Origin: Salinisphaera hydrothermalis
GTDB taxonomy: Bacteria; Pseudomonadota; Gammaproteobacteria; Nevskiales; Salinisphaeraceae
Assembly (NCBI RefSeq): GCF_040361195.1
Contig: NZ_APNE01000001.1
Direction: 5' to 3' (one strand)
Length of the DNA stretch: 64,000 nt
The notes under the pieces are model-generated. The model was given only the letters and a program-made list of their open reading frames with translations, did not search any database and had not been told where the DNA came from. Made by a program: the position numbers and the translations under genes. Shown here piece after piece: positions 25,046-34,791 of the stretch. Each line of letters begins with the position of its first letter. Positions within the stretch are counted from its first letter, which is position 1.

Positions 25046-25486
25046 TCACTTGTCGGGCGTATACCACCAGATCCGCAATCGCTTCTCGCCGAATTCCCGG
25101 GCCTTGTCGACATCACGGCCCATGTAGATATCGACCGTGTTATGCACGTCGTCGGCGGTTTTGTCGCGGACCACGAAATCGTGATGATAGCCCGCGATGG
25201 CGATCTGGGTACCGTCGTGGAGCCCGCGCGCCACCAGATCGGGTGAGACGGCCACGGTATGCGGGCCGAGGTGATTGTCCCAGGCGCCCGTATGCGGATG
25301 GTCGTCGGTTTCGCTTGGCACGTCGTTATAGGCCGTGACCGTGACCACGGTCGAATGATCGCCGGCCAGGGCCGGCGAGGCAGTGAGCGCTCCGAGGAGG
25401 GCCGCTGCCGCGCCCAGCCAAGAGGAACGGCGTGAGGGTGGTGGCGACGCGGTCGGGCGGTAGAGCGTGCGTGAAGATCGAGGCAT
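25046..25486 (-). CDS. Secreted 3D-domain protein
   Basis: A 146-aa protein with a signal peptide: an Arg/Ser-rich start, hydrophobic core SWLGAAAALLGALTASPALA, and cleavage near ALAG (about residue 41). The mature part is one 3D (three-Asp) double-psi-barrel domain: VTVTAYNDVPSETDDHPHTGAWDNHLGPHTVAVSPDLVARGL, then VVRDKTADDVHNTVDIYMGRDVDKAREFGEKRLRIWW. This is the fold of the catalytic part of MltA-type lytic transglycosylases, so a peptidoglycan role in the periplasm is likely but unproven. Confidence 0.75.
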   Translation of the reverse strand: MPRSSRTLYRPTASPPPSRRSSWLGAAAALLGALTASPALAGDHSTVVTVTAYNDVPSETDDHPHTGAWDNHLGPHTVAVSPDLVARGLHDGTQIAIAGYHHDFVVRDKTADDVHNTVDIYMGRDVDKAREFGEKRLRIWWYTPDK

Positions 25487-25616
25487 TGCGGTTATGTCCG
25501 CCGTGAGCCGGATTTTGAGAATACACCGGCGCGGGCCGACGCCGGCGAGTTGGCTCCGGGTATTCCCTTTCCTGTCTGGCTGTCATTGCGAATGGGCGGG
25601 GACGGCGTACGCGGCC

Positions 25617-26597
25617 ATGCTGAGAGCCGTCTTCCGGTTCGGGGTTGTCGTGAGTAAGAACATCGCGATTTTCTGCGACGGCACCAACGACCAGTTCGGC
25701 TCGGTTACCACCAACGTGGTGCACCTGCTGCGTCTGAGCGAGCGGGACAGCGATCGGCAGCGCACCTTCTACGAGCCCGGTGTGGGGACGTTCGGCGCCA
25801 AACTGTTTTCCGTGAATATCGGTACGTTTCTCGGCAAGCTGCTCGGGGCTGCATTCGGCTACGGCTTGGCGCAGAACCTGACGCGAGCCTATCGCTACGT
25901 GGTCGAGACGCACGAGCCCGGCGATCGCGTCTTCATCTTCGGCTTCAGCCGTGGTGCCTTCACCGCGCGCTCGCTGGCGCGGCTGCTGGATGCCGGCGGT
26001 CTGCCGGAGCCCGGCGATTCGCGACAGCTCGAGCGTATTGTCGAGACCTATCTGGTCGACGGCGCGGATGCATTGTCGCGATATGACAACGCGCGCGTAT
26101 GCCGGCCGCATTTCGTCGGCGTCTGGGATACCGTAGCCGCGCTCGGCGTTTTGCTGCGCTGGCATCGATTCGATGATCGCTGTCTGAGTCCGGGTGTCGC
26201 GCATGCGGCACAGGCCCTGGCGATCGACGAACAACGCGCAGCGTTTGAACCGACGTTATGGGCCGAGCCCGAGGCCGACCAGTCGATACATCAGGTCTGG
26301 TTCGCGGGGGTGCACAGCGACATCGGCGGCGGCTATCGCGATCGCGGGCTGGCCGACATCACGCTCTACTGGATGCTGGGCCAGGCCCGGCGCTGTGGTC
26401 TGCATCTCGCGCCCCACGCGGATCTGGACCAGCCGGGCGACGCGCTCGGCCGTCGGCATGATTCCTATGTCGGCTGCTGGCGATGGCTCGGCCGGCATCG
26501 GCGTCGCGTGCCGCCGAATGCGTCGATCCATGCGAGCGTTCGAACGCGGATGCAGGCGTGCCCGGCCTATGCGCCCGGTAATCTGCCCGGTCGGTAG
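25617..26597 (+). CDS. DUF2235 alpha/beta-hydrolase
   Basis: A 326-aa predicted serine hydrolase of the DUF2235 family, which includes the Tle1 type VI phospholipase effectors. Marks: KNIAIFCDGTNDQFG at the start, the nucleophile elbow GFSRGAF (Ser ~111), GVWDTVAALG (Asp ~171) and FAGVHSDIGGGY (His ~233). No signal peptide or PAAR/VgrG partner is seen here, so a cytoplasmic housekeeping or lipid role is as likely as an effector role. ATG 25617 is used; GTG 25650, directly before KNIAIF, is the alternative, as neither has a clear ribosome-binding site. Confidence 0.75.
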   Translation: MLRAVFRFGVVVSKNIAIFCDGTNDQFGSVTTNVVHLLRLSERDSDRQRTFYEPGVGTFGAKLFSVNIGTFLGKLLGAAFGYGLAQNLTRAYRYVVETHEPGDRVFIFGFSRGAFTARSLARLLDAGGLPEPGDSRQLERIVETYLVDGADALSRYDNARVCRPHFVGVWDTVAALGVLLRWHRFDDRCLSPGVAHAAQALAIDEQRAAFEPTLWAEPEADQSIHQVWFAGVHSDIGGGYRDRGLADITLYWMLGQARRCGLHLAPHADLDQPGDALGRRHDSYVGCWRWLGRHRRRVPPNASIHASVRTRMQACPAYAPGNLPGR

Positions 26598-26618
26598 GCG
26601 ACTCGGAACGCGCCGTTT

Positions 26619-27449
26619 TCAGCCCTCGATTCGCTCCACGCGCTGCTGGAGCGCGAGTGCAGCCTGCGGGGCGCGTGGCTTGCCCTCGCGGATGAAGTAA
26701 ACGAAGACGTCGCGCGGCGTGGTGTCGTGGCTGAACTGGCGGGCGACACAGGGTAGATCGTCGGGCAGGCCGCCCTGTGCCCACGTCGTGGCGCGTTGGC
26801 TCCAGGCATCGAGCGCGGCTGCGCTGTAGCCCGTCTCGATCGACGTATCGCCGCGTTGCAGCCGGGCATAGACGAAATCGGCGGTGGGGTCGGCGATCGC
26901 CGGATAATCGTCGCTGTCGGCATACACGATGGCAACGCCGGCCGCGCGACAGAGCCGAACCGCTTCGTCACAGACGAAGCTCGCGTGCCGTAGCTCCACC
27001 GCATGGCGCAGCGCGAGCCCGTCCTGGGCGGCGGGTAGCTGTTCCAGGAACGCCCCCCATTCATCGGGTTCAAAGGTCTTGCCGGCAGGCAGTTGCCACA
27101 GGATCGGGCCCAACCGGTCGCCAAGTTCGGTAATACCCGATTCCAGAAACCGCGTCATGCCGTCGCCGGCCGCGGCCAGATCGCGCCGGCCGACCACATA
27201 GCGTGGCGCCTTCAGCGAGAAGACGAAATCGGCAGGCGTCTCCGCGGCCCAGCGAGCAAACGTCGCCGGCTTCTGAGTGCGATAGAACGTGCCGTTGACT
27301 TCGATCGTTCGCAGCCGCCTCGCCGCATGGGCGAGCTCCTGCTTCTGCGGTAGATCGCTCGGATAGAACGTGCCGCGCCAGGGTTTGTAGGTCCAGCCGC
27401 CGATGCCGCAGCGAATGCGGCCGGGCTTATCGGGATTGTTGTTCGACAT
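26619..27449 (-). CDS. DUF72 (YecE-like) protein
   Basis: A 276-aa TIM-barrel-like protein of the widespread DUF72/YecE family of unknown biochemical role. Marks: IRCGIGGWTYKPWRGTFYP at the N-terminus, TIEVNGTFYRTQKPATFARWAAETP, FSLKAPRYVV, LGPILWQLP, AVELRHASF and FVYARLQRG. I use ATG 27449 (MSNNNPDKPG) rather than the longer frame. Convergent with the DUF2235 gene. Confidence 0.82.
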   Translation of the reverse strand: MSNNNPDKPGRIRCGIGGWTYKPWRGTFYPSDLPQKQELAHAARRLRTIEVNGTFYRTQKPATFARWAAETPADFVFSLKAPRYVVGRRDLAAAGDGMTRFLESGITELGDRLGPILWQLPAGKTFEPDEWGAFLEQLPAAQDGLALRHAVELRHASFVCDEAVRLCRAAGVAIVYADSDDYPAIADPTADFVYARLQRGDTSIETGYSAAALDAWSQRATTWAQGGLPDDLPCVARQFSHDTTPRDVFVYFIREGKPRAPQAALALQQRVERIEG

Positions 27450-27629
27450 CAGGATCTCGGAGTGTGAAGCGCCCATGCAGCGCGAGCCTGCGGCGACGCG
27501 AGCATCAGGAGTCGCCTGGCAAAACCCGCATGTCGGAACGCCTGGGATCGGTTCCAGTTGCCCCTCAAGACCGTGGGCGCGCTGCCGTTAACGGGATTGC
27601 TTTCCCCCATCCGTTGTTCGAGGTCCTTG

Positions 27630-29522
27630 ATGCGGCAATCCCTCCGCGCTCGTATTCTGGCGATTTGTATTGCAATCATCGTGTTGTCACTGCTGGTGAT
27701 TGGCGCAGCCACCTGGCGCGTGATGAGCGCGTACAACAATCAAAGCATCGCCGATAATCTGAAGTCCATCGCCATGGGCCATGTCATGGCAATTGCCGCC
27801 TGGAGCGATACCGAAAAACGATTGGTGTCCTCGATCGGGCAACGCGCGCTCGGGCCCGACGCGGCCTCGGCTATGGCCTTGATCCAAAAGGCCAGCCAGT
27901 TTTCGATGGTCTATGCCGGTTATCCCGACGAGCGGTTCGTTTCCGGCAGTAACTGGACGCCGCCGCCCGGCTTCAAGCCCACGCAGCGCATCTGGTACAA
28001 GCAGGCGGCCAAGGCCGGCCATACCGTAGCCACCGAGCCCTACATGGATGCCGCGACCCACAAGCTGGTGGTGCCGTTCGCTACGCCGGTGATGAACAAT
28101 GGGCAACTGGCCGCCGTGGTGGCCGCGGATATGCCGCTCGACCGTGTGGTCGCGAACGTGAATGCGATCAAGCCGACCGCGCATAGTTACGCGTTTCTGG
28201 TCGATGGGAAAGGCACGGTGATTGCGCATCCTGACACCAAGCTGGCCCTGAAACCCGCGACTCAGATCGATTCGACGCTCACGCCGCAATGGATTCACCA
28301 GGCCGCAGCCGGCGGCCAAGTGCGCCGGGTCAGTCTCGACGGCGTGAAGGAACGCGTGCTGGCCGAGACCATTCCGAACACGGACTGGACGCTGGTGATC
28401 GCCATGAACCAGCGCGAGGCGCTGGCCGGGCTGTACAGCGCGGCGCAGACTATGTTGATCGCGTTGCTGATCACGGCGCTGATCGCCGCGGCGATTCTGT
28501 GGGCCTGTTTGACCCCGAGTTTCCGGCGGTTGGCCAATGTGCGCGATGCGCTCGACGATATCGCTTCGGGCGAGGGTGACTTGTCGCGCCGCCTGCCGGT
28601 GACCGGGCGCGATGAAATTGCCGGTATTGCCCGCGCGTTCAACGCCTTCGTTGAACGGATCAACAGCGTATTGCTGCATGTGCGCAGCACGAGTGAATCG
28701 GTGCGCACGGCGTCCGACGAGATCAGTCAGGGCAGCCAGGATTTATCGCAACGTACCGAAGAAACCGCCGCCCAGCTGGAAGAGTCGGCCGCGTCGGTCG
28801 AGGAACTCTCCGGCGCGGTCGAGCATTCGGCGGCGTCGTCGCGCCAGGCCAGCGATGTCGCCAGCGAGGCCGCGGAAACGGCCCGACAGGGCGGTCAACG
28901 CATGCAGGCGGTGAGCCAGGCGATGCAGCGCATGCAGGATTCCAGCCGCAAGATCGAAGGCATTCTGGAGATGATCGACTCGATCGCGTTCCAGACCAAT
29001 CTGCTGGCCCTGAATGCCTCGGTCGAAGCCGCGCGTGCCGGCGAGCACGGTCGCGGTTTTGCTGTCGTGGCCGAAGAAGTCCGGGGTCTGGCCAATCGCA
29101 GCACGGAGGCTGCCAGCGAGATCAAGACATTGATCGCCGATGCCGGACAGCAGACCGATGTCGGGGTCGGCGAAGTCGAAGCGGCGGACGAGGCCATGCA
29201 GGGCATTGTCCAGCGCATCGAACAGGTCAGCGGCATGCTGGTCGAACTGACCAGTGCCGCGGCCGAGCAGGCGACCGGCATCGGTCAGGTCAGCCAGTCG
29301 GTGTCACAGCTCGAAGGCATGACCCAGCAGAACGCGGCGCTGGTGGAACAATCGGCCGCGGCCAGCGAAGCGCTGCATCAACAGGCCCGCGAGCTCGCCG
29401 ACAGCGTGGCGGCCTTCCGCTTGCGCGAGGCCGACGGCGAATCGGCCCAGCCGGACCGCGATACGGCATCGACGCGCACCGCCATGGGGGACTGGGCCGA
29501 GCCGGCCGTGACGGTCTCATAG
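27630..29522 (+). CDS. Methyl-accepting chemotaxis protein, dCache-type sensor
   Basis: A 630-aa transmembrane chemoreceptor. TM1 is at about residues 8-32 (ILAICIAIIVLSLLVIGAATW). A periplasmic double-Cache-like sensor spans ~33-270, with the PTQRIWYKQAAKAGHTVATEPYMDAAT...VVPFATPVMNNGQLAAVVAADMPL pattern. TM2 is near 272-296, a HAMP domain near 300-350 (DDIASGEGDLSRRLPVTGRDEIAGIARAFNAF), then a long coiled coil. The signalling hairpin tip is IDSIAFQTNLLALNASVEAARAGEHGRGFAVVAEEVRGLANRS. Ligand unknown; dCache sensors with this layout often bind amino acids. No pentapeptide CheR tether is seen at the C-terminus. Confidence 0.9.
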   Translation: MRQSLRARILAICIAIIVLSLLVIGAATWRVMSAYNNQSIADNLKSIAMGHVMAIAAWSDTEKRLVSSIGQRALGPDAASAMALIQKASQFSMVYAGYPDERFVSGSNWTPPPGFKPTQRIWYKQAAKAGHTVATEPYMDAATHKLVVPFATPVMNNGQLAAVVAADMPLDRVVANVNAIKPTAHSYAFLVDGKGTVIAHPDTKLALKPATQIDSTLTPQWIHQAAAGGQVRRVSLDGVKERVLAETIPNTDWTLVIAMNQREALAGLYSAAQTMLIALLITALIAAAILWACLTPSFRRLANVRDALDDIASGEGDLSRRLPVTGRDEIAGIARAFNAFVERINSVLLHVRSTSESVRTASDEISQGSQDLSQRTEETAAQLEESAASVEELSGAVEHSAASSRQASDVASEAAETARQGGQRMQAVSQAMQRMQDSSRKIEGILEMIDSIAFQTNLLALNASVEAARAGEHGRGFAVVAEEVRGLANRSTEAASEIKTLIADAGQQTDVGVGEVEAADEAMQGIVQRIEQVSGMLVELTSAAAEQATGIGQVSQSVSQLEGMTQQNAALVEQSAAASEALHQQARELADSVAAFRLREADGESAQPDRDTASTRTAMGDWAEPAVTVS

Positions 29523-29540
29523 TATCGGCCGTCAGGACGT

Positions 29541-29567
29541 CCGGGCCGGCGTACGACGCCGGCCCGG
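29541..29567. terminator. Perfect hairpin between chemoreceptor and gcdH
   Basis: A perfect 12-bp GC-rich stem (29541-29552 with 29556-29567) has a 3-nt loop and lies 18 bases past the chemoreceptor stop, between convergent genes. The T-run is short (CTTTG), so it may act in both directions by stem strength. Confidence 0.6.
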
Positions 29568-29606
29568 GGGCTTTGCCGTCATTCCAGCGGCCGCGCGGAG
29601 CGATTG

Positions 29607-30785
29607 CTATTGGAAGGCCTGGATTCCGGTCTGCGCCCGGCCGAGGATCAACGCATGGATGTCGTGCGTTCCTTCGTAGGTGTTCACGCTCTCCAGGTTA
29701 AGCAGGTGATGCATCACGCCGTATTCGATGAGGATGCCGTTGCCGCCGTGCATGTCGCGGGCGGCGCGGGCGATCTCCAGGGCCTTGCCGCAGTTGTTGC
29801 GCTTGATCAACGAGATCATCTCCGGCGCAGCCTCGCCTTGATCCAGCAGGCGGCCGACCTGGAGCGCGGCCTGTAGCCCGAGCGCGATCTCGGTCTGCAT
29901 GTCGGCGAGTTTCTTCTGGATCAGCTGGTTCGCGGCCAGCGGGCGGCCGAACTGTTCGCGTTCGAGGACATACGTTCGACTGCGATGCCAGCAGGCTTCG
30001 GCGGCGCCCATCGTGCCCCAGGCAATGCCGTAGCGGGCCTTGTTGAGACAGGCGAACGGGCCGGACAAGCCCTCGGCGCCGGGCAGCATCGCGTCGTCCG
30101 GCACGAACACATTCTCCATCGTGATTTCGCCGGTGATCGAGGCCCGCAGCGACAGCTTGCCGGCCATCTCGGTCACGGTGAAGCCGGCGGTCGGCAGGTC
30201 GACCAGAAAACCCTTGATCTTGTTGCCGTGCGCCTCGGATTTGGCCCAGATCAGCACCACGTCGGCGATCGGGCTGTTGCCGATCCATTTCTTGGCGCCG
30301 GTCAGCCGATACCCGCCGTCGACCTTGACCGCTTGGCTCGTCATGCCGCCCGGGTTGGAGCCGGCCTCCGGCTCGGTCAGGCCAAAGCCGCCGACGAACT
30401 CGCCGCGTGCGAGCTTCGGCAGATAATATTGTTTCTGGGTCTCGCTGCCGAACGCCTCGATCGGGTGCATGACCAGCGACGACTGCACGCTCATGGCCGA
30501 GCGATAACCCGAATCCACCCGTTCGACTTCGCGCGCGATCAGGCCATAGGCCACATGGCCGAGTCCGCCGCCGCCGTATTCAGAGGCGACCGTCGCGCCG
30601 AGCAGGTCGTGCTCGCCCATCTCGGTCATGATGTCGCGGTCGAAGTGGCCGCGCTCGAAGGCCGCGTAGACGCGCGGCTGGAGCCGGCTCTGACAATACG
30701 CGCGGGCCCGATCGCGCACATCGCCTTCGGCTTCGGTGAGCTGTGTCGCCAGGCCCAGCGGATCGTCCCATCGAAAATCGGTCAT
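29607..30785 (-). CDS. gcdH: Glutaryl-CoA dehydrogenase
   Basis: A 392-aa FAD-dependent acyl-CoA dehydrogenase that oxidises and decarboxylates glutaryl-CoA to crotonyl-CoA, at the end of lysine and tryptophan breakdown. It has the GCDH-specific strings WDDPLGL, GYRSAMSVQSSLVMHPIEAFGSE, GFGLTEPEAGSNPGGM, TGAKKWIGNSPIADV, ARYGIAWG and the catalytic Glu in NTYEGTHDIHALILGRAQTGIQAF. ATG 30785 is taken from homologues; the open frame has five more codons. HglS at 4-5.3 kb acts in a related lysine route. Confidence 0.92.
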   Translation of the reverse strand: MTDFRWDDPLGLATQLTEAEGDVRDRARAYCQSRLQPRVYAAFERGHFDRDIMTEMGEHDLLGATVASEYGGGGLGHVAYGLIAREVERVDSGYRSAMSVQSSLVMHPIEAFGSETQKQYYLPKLARGEFVGGFGLTEPEAGSNPGGMTSQAVKVDGGYRLTGAKKWIGNSPIADVVLIWAKSEAHGNKIKGFLVDLPTAGFTVTEMAGKLSLRASITGEITMENVFVPDDAMLPGAEGLSGPFACLNKARYGIAWGTMGAAEACWHRSRTYVLEREQFGRPLAANQLIQKKLADMQTEIALGLQAALQVGRLLDQGEAAPEMISLIKRNNCGKALEIARAARDMHGGNGILIEYGVMHHLLNLESVNTYEGTHDIHALILGRAQTGIQAFQ

Positions 30786-30969
30786 GCGGCGGCTCCTCAT
30801 CGTCTTTTACAGCGATAGAGCTAACACGTCATGCCACCACGACCCAATGCCCGCTCGGCTGGCCCCGAGTCATGTCGTCATCTTCGCGCCGTTGCGCCGC
30901 CGGGTCGGCGATTTCGAAAAGGCCGCGCCGATCTCGGCGCAGCCTTGATTGACGATCACGCCGCGGGCG

Positions 30970-33243
30970 TCAGGCGCCGCCATCCTCGCCGGCCAGAATA
31001 TCGTCGATGCCGATCGGGAAACGCCGAGGGCGTACACCGGTGGCGTGCCAGATTGCGTTGGCGATCGCGCCGCCGGTGCCGGTGATGCCGATCTCGCCCA
31101 CGCCTTTCACGCCGAGCGCGTTGATATGGCGATCCTGCTCGGGCACGGAGATCGCCTCGATCGAGGGCACGTCGGCATTGACCGGGATGTGGTATTCGGC
31201 CAGATCGGCATTCATCACGCGGCCGCTGCGGCGGTCGATCGTGGCCTGTTCATGCAGGGCGAACGATATGCCCCAGATCATGCCGCCGAAGAACTGGCTT
31301 TCGACCATGCGCGGATTGATCACCCGGCCGGCGGCGAAGGCGCCGACCAGACGGGTGACGCGGATCTGGCCGAGATCCGGATCCACTTTAACCTCGGCGA
31401 ACACCGCACCGTGCGCATGCATGGCGAACCGCTCCTGCGCGGTCTGGTCGGGCGAACCCGTGCCCCGACCTTCGATTTCGGCGAGTCCGGCGCGGCCGAG
31501 TATGTCGCGATAGCTGTCGCTGCGGGCCTCGCTGTCGCTTAGGACCAGGCGCCCGCCTCGGGCGACGATGTCGCGACGTTCCGCGCCGAAGAGCAGGGAG
31601 GCTTGATCGTTGATTGCCAGCTCGGCCAGCTTGTCGATCGCGTCGCGACCGGCGTTGTGGATGGCGTTGCCAGCCGTGGCGGTATGCCCGGAGCCCCCGG
31701 CCACGCCGGCATCCGGCAGGTCCGATGAGCCGGCGCGGAATGTGGTGTGGCCGAGTTCCAGGCCGAGGCTGTCGGCGCCGATCTGCGCCAGCGCCGTCCA
31801 GGCGCCCTGGCCCATGTCGTGGGCGCCGGTCTCCACCAGGCCGCTGCCGTCGGCCCGGATTACGGCGCGCGCATGGCCCTGGAACATCACCACCGGGAAG
31901 GTGGCGGTGCCCACGCCCCAGCCGACGAGCAGGCCGTTGTCGTCACGCATCGAGCGCGGTGCCCGGCTGCGCTTTGCCCAGCCGAAGCGCTCGGCGGCCT
32001 GGGCGTAGCAATCGCGCAGGCGCTTGGACGAGAAGTGTTTGCCCGAGATCGGCTCGACCTCGGCATAGTTGGCCAGCCGGAAGGCGAGCGGGTCCATGTC
32101 GCACGCTGCGGCCGCTTCGTCGATCGCCGATTCCAGTGCCAGCGAGCCGGTGGCCTCGCCGGGGGCGCGCATGAACAGCGGCGTGCCGGTGTTCAGCCGG
32201 ACAGCGTCATGCGCGGTATGGATCGCCGGGCTGGCATAGAGCGTATGCGACACGCCCGCGGCCGGCTCGAAGAAATCGTCGAACACGCTGGAGGCGGTGC
32301 GCACGTGATGCGACAGGCCGGTGAGGTGCGCCTCGTCGTCCAGGCCGAGGGCGAGCGTCTGGCGGGTCGGCGCGCGATGGCCCAGCGGGCCGAACATCTG
32401 CTCGCGCCGGACCACCAGCTTGACCGGCCGGCCGGTCATGCGCGCGGCCATGATGCCGAGCGCTTGCGGCGAGAGAATCATGCCCTTGCAGCCGAAGGCG
32501 CCGCCGAGAAACGGACTGCGGATATGCACGTTTTCAGCGTCGATGCCGAACAGGCCGGCCACGCGGCCACGCGCGATCGCCATGGCCTGGCTGGGCGTGT
32601 CCAGCGTGAGCCGGTCACCGTCCCAGGCCGCGACGATGGCGTGCGGCTCCATCGGGTTGTGGTACTGCGGTGCGGTTTCGTAGACGGCGTCGATGCGGCG
32701 CGTGGCGCGTGCCAGGCCGGCTTCGATATCGCCGACACCGGCTTCGGCTGGCTCGCCGGGGCCGACGCCATCCGGCACGAAGGCGTCGCCTGCATCCAGC
32801 CCGATCCGCGGTGTTTCGGCCTCGTACTGCGGCGCCAGAAGCGCCGCGCCTTCGGTGGCGGCTTCCAGCGTCTCGGCGATCACCACGGCGATCGGCTGGC
32901 CGGGATAACGCACGCGGTCGTTCTGCAGCAGGTCGAGCCGGAACATGAACGGATCGTCTCGCTCGTCCGGGTCCTTGGCGAGCTCGGGGCGATGATCCGG
33001 CGTCATCACGTCGACCACGCCCGGATGCGCCTTAGCGGCGTCGATATCGAGATGCGTCACGCGGCCGGCGGCGATCGTCGATACCGCCATGACGGCGTGC
33101 AGCAGGTTCGCCGGGTGGTTGTCGGCGGCATAGGTGGCCGTGCCGGTGACCTTGAGCACGCCGTCGGTGCGGGTGATCGGTTCGCCGATGCTGGTCTGGG
33201 TCTGCCGTCGAGCGGGCGACTGGATGGACGTGATCTCAGACAT
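30970..33243 (-). CDS. paoC: Aldehyde oxidoreductase, molybdenum-binding subunit
   Basis: A 757-aa xanthine-oxidase-family large subunit. It begins with the conserved GEPITRTDGVLKVTGTATYAADN, carries molybdopterin-site segments (RSPFLGGAFGCKG; FMRAPGEATGSLALESAIDEAA; THDMGQG-like GAHDMGQGAWTALAQIGAD; GSGHTATAGNAIHNAG), and ends with the catalytic Glu in GVKGVGEIGITGTGGAIANAIWHATG. This matches E. coli PaoC (YagR), which with PaoA and PaoB oxidises aromatic aldehydes to acids using molybdopterin cytosine dinucleotide. It overlaps paoB by 8 bases. No PaoD/XdhC-type maturation factor is seen in the window. Confidence 0.88.
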   Translation of the reverse strand: MSEITSIQSPARRQTQTSIGEPITRTDGVLKVTGTATYAADNHPANLLHAVMAVSTIAAGRVTHLDIDAAKAHPGVVDVMTPDHRPELAKDPDERDDPFMFRLDLLQNDRVRYPGQPIAVVIAETLEAATEGAALLAPQYEAETPRIGLDAGDAFVPDGVGPGEPAEAGVGDIEAGLARATRRIDAVYETAPQYHNPMEPHAIVAAWDGDRLTLDTPSQAMAIARGRVAGLFGIDAENVHIRSPFLGGAFGCKGMILSPQALGIMAARMTGRPVKLVVRREQMFGPLGHRAPTRQTLALGLDDEAHLTGLSHHVRTASSVFDDFFEPAAGVSHTLYASPAIHTAHDAVRLNTGTPLFMRAPGEATGSLALESAIDEAAAACDMDPLAFRLANYAEVEPISGKHFSSKRLRDCYAQAAERFGWAKRSRAPRSMRDDNGLLVGWGVGTATFPVVMFQGHARAVIRADGSGLVETGAHDMGQGAWTALAQIGADSLGLELGHTTFRAGSSDLPDAGVAGGSGHTATAGNAIHNAGRDAIDKLAELAINDQASLLFGAERRDIVARGGRLVLSDSEARSDSYRDILGRAGLAEIEGRGTGSPDQTAQERFAMHAHGAVFAEVKVDPDLGQIRVTRLVGAFAAGRVINPRMVESQFFGGMIWGISFALHEQATIDRRSGRVMNADLAEYHIPVNADVPSIEAISVPEQDRHINALGVKGVGEIGITGTGGAIANAIWHATGVRPRRFPIGIDDILAGEDGGA

Positions 33244-34297
33244 GAGCAGGGCCTCCGGTGACGGGCGCGAACGGCGAGGCGGGCAGGGCCGGCATCGTCT
33301 CGGGCGTGCCGGCGGCGGCATGGGTGAGCACCCGGGCAACTACCCGGCGGCCGAGTTCGATCTTGAATGCGTTATCGCCGGACGGCTGGGCGTCGGCCAG
33401 CGCGATGGCGCCGGCTTCGGCGAACAGCTCGGGCGACGGCCGCCCGCCGACCAGCGCAGCCTCGGCGGCCTGGGCCCGCCAGGGCTTGGGCGCCACGCCG
33501 CCGAGTGCGATGCGAGCGGCCCGAATGGTGCCATCGTCGGCCAGATCCAGGCCGGCGGCGGCCGAAACCAGAGCAAAGGCATAGGAGGTGCGTTCGCGGA
33601 CCTTGAGATAGCGGGCATGGCCGGCGAATGCCGCCGCCTCCGCCGGCAATCGCACGGCCACGATCAGCTCGCCGGGTTCCAGCACGCTCTCGCGGGCGGG
33701 GTTGTCGCCGGGCAGACGATGGAAATCGGTCAGCGGCACACAGCGCCAGTCGTTCGCGCTTTCGATCTCGACCGTGGCCCCGAAGGCAGCCAGTGCGACG
33801 CAGAAATCCGAGGGATGGGTGGCGATGCAGTGCTCGCTCCAGCCGAGGATCGCATGGCCACGGTTCTCGCCGCCGATGGCATCACAGCCGGCGCCGGGTT
33901 CGCGCTTGTTGCAGGCGCTGGCGGTGTCGTAGAAGTAGCGACAGCGCGTACGCTGTAGCAGATTGCCGCCCACGGTCGCCGCATTGCGCAGCTGCGGTGA
34001 GGCGCCGGATAACAGCGCTTCGGCCACGGCCGGGAAGGTCGCGGCGAAGCCGTCGTCGAACGCCAGATCCGCATTACGGACCATGGCGCCGATGCGCACG
34101 CTGCCGTCTGACATGGTCTCGATCTGGTCGAGATCGGGCAGGTGGGTGATGTCGATCAGGCGCGTCGGCCGCATGACGTCGGCCTTCATCAGGTCGAGCA
34201 GGTTGGTGCCGGCCGCGAGCAATGCCGAGCCGGGCCGGGCGACTTCGGCCGCGGCCTCGGCCACGGAGGGCGGACGGATGTATTCGAATCGATTCAT
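33236..34297 (-). CDS. paoB: Aldehyde oxidoreductase, FAD-binding subunit with Fe-S insert
   Basis: A 353-aa medium subunit of the CO-dehydrogenase flavoprotein family. FAD-binding motifs are LLAAGTNLLDLMK (~26-38) and ATVGGNLLQRTRC (~110-122). A Cys-rich insert directly after (RCRYFYDTASACNKREPGAGCDA) supplies Cys residues of the [4Fe-4S] cluster described for E. coli PaoB and 4-hydroxybenzoyl-CoA reductase. ATG 34297 overlaps the paoA stop by 4 bases (ATGA). The C-terminal CODH_C-like region is present (RERTSYAFALVSAAAGLDLADDG). Confidence 0.88.
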   Translation of the reverse strand: MNRFEYIRPPSVAEAAAEVARPGSALLAAGTNLLDLMKADVMRPTRLIDITHLPDLDQIETMSDGSVRIGAMVRNADLAFDDGFAATFPAVAEALLSGASPQLRNAATVGGNLLQRTRCRYFYDTASACNKREPGAGCDAIGGENRGHAILGWSEHCIATHPSDFCVALAAFGATVEIESANDWRCVPLTDFHRLPGDNPARESVLEPGELIVAVRLPAEAAAFAGHARYLKVRERTSYAFALVSAAAGLDLADDGTIRAARIALGGVAPKPWRAQAAEAALVGGRPSPELFAEAGAIALADAQPSGDNAFKIELGRRVVARVLTHAAAGTPETMPALPASPFAPVTGGPAHV

Positions 34298-34791
34298 GAC
34301 GAGGTCTCCGGCTCGGACGCGGGCATGCGCGCGGTGGCATCCAGCACGGCCTGGGTGATGCCGACATAAGCACCGCAGCGACACAGGTTGCCGCTCATGT
34401 TTTCGCGTACGCGTTCGGGGTCGGTGCCGGCCCGGTTTTCGCGGATCAGGCCGATCGCGCTCATGATCTGTCCCGGCGTGCAGTAGCCGCACTGGAAGCC
34501 GTCGTGTTCGATGAAGGCGGCCTGCACCGGATGCAGGTCGGCGCCGTCGGCCACGCCCTCGATGGTTTCGACCGTGGCGCCGTCGAGGCTCGCCGCAAGC
34601 GTGAGACAGGAATTGACGCGCCGACCGTCCACGAGGACGGTACAGGCGCCGCACTGGCCGCGATCGCAGCCTTTCTTGGTGCCGGTGAGTTGTAGCCGCT
34701 CGCGCAGCAAATCGAGCAGAGTGACGCGCGGGTCGTCGAGCTCGATGGCCCGGCGATGCCCGTTGATCGTCAGCGTCAGGGGCAGGCTCAT
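34294..34791 (-). CDS. paoA: Aldehyde oxidoreductase, [2Fe-2S] subunit
   Basis: A 165-aa small subunit with two [2Fe-2S] clusters: a plant-ferredoxin-type set (GCDRGQCGACTVLVDGRRVNSC, ~41-62) and a C-terminal helical set (CGYCTPGQ; NLCRCGAY). It passes electrons from the molybdenum centre of PaoC to FAD of PaoB. Unlike E. coli PaoA, the protein starts at the ferredoxin fold (MSLPLTLTINGH) and has no twin-arginine leader, so this complex is predicted to be cytoplasmic. First gene of the operon, divergent from a TetR gene. Confidence 0.9.
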   Translation of the reverse strand: MSLPLTLTINGHRRAIELDDPRVTLLDLLRERLQLTGTKKGCDRGQCGACTVLVDGRRVNSCLTLAASLDGATVETIEGVADGADLHPVQAAFIEHDGFQCGYCTPGQIMSAIGLIRENRAGTDPERVRENMSGNLCRCGAYVGITQAVLDATARMPASEPETSS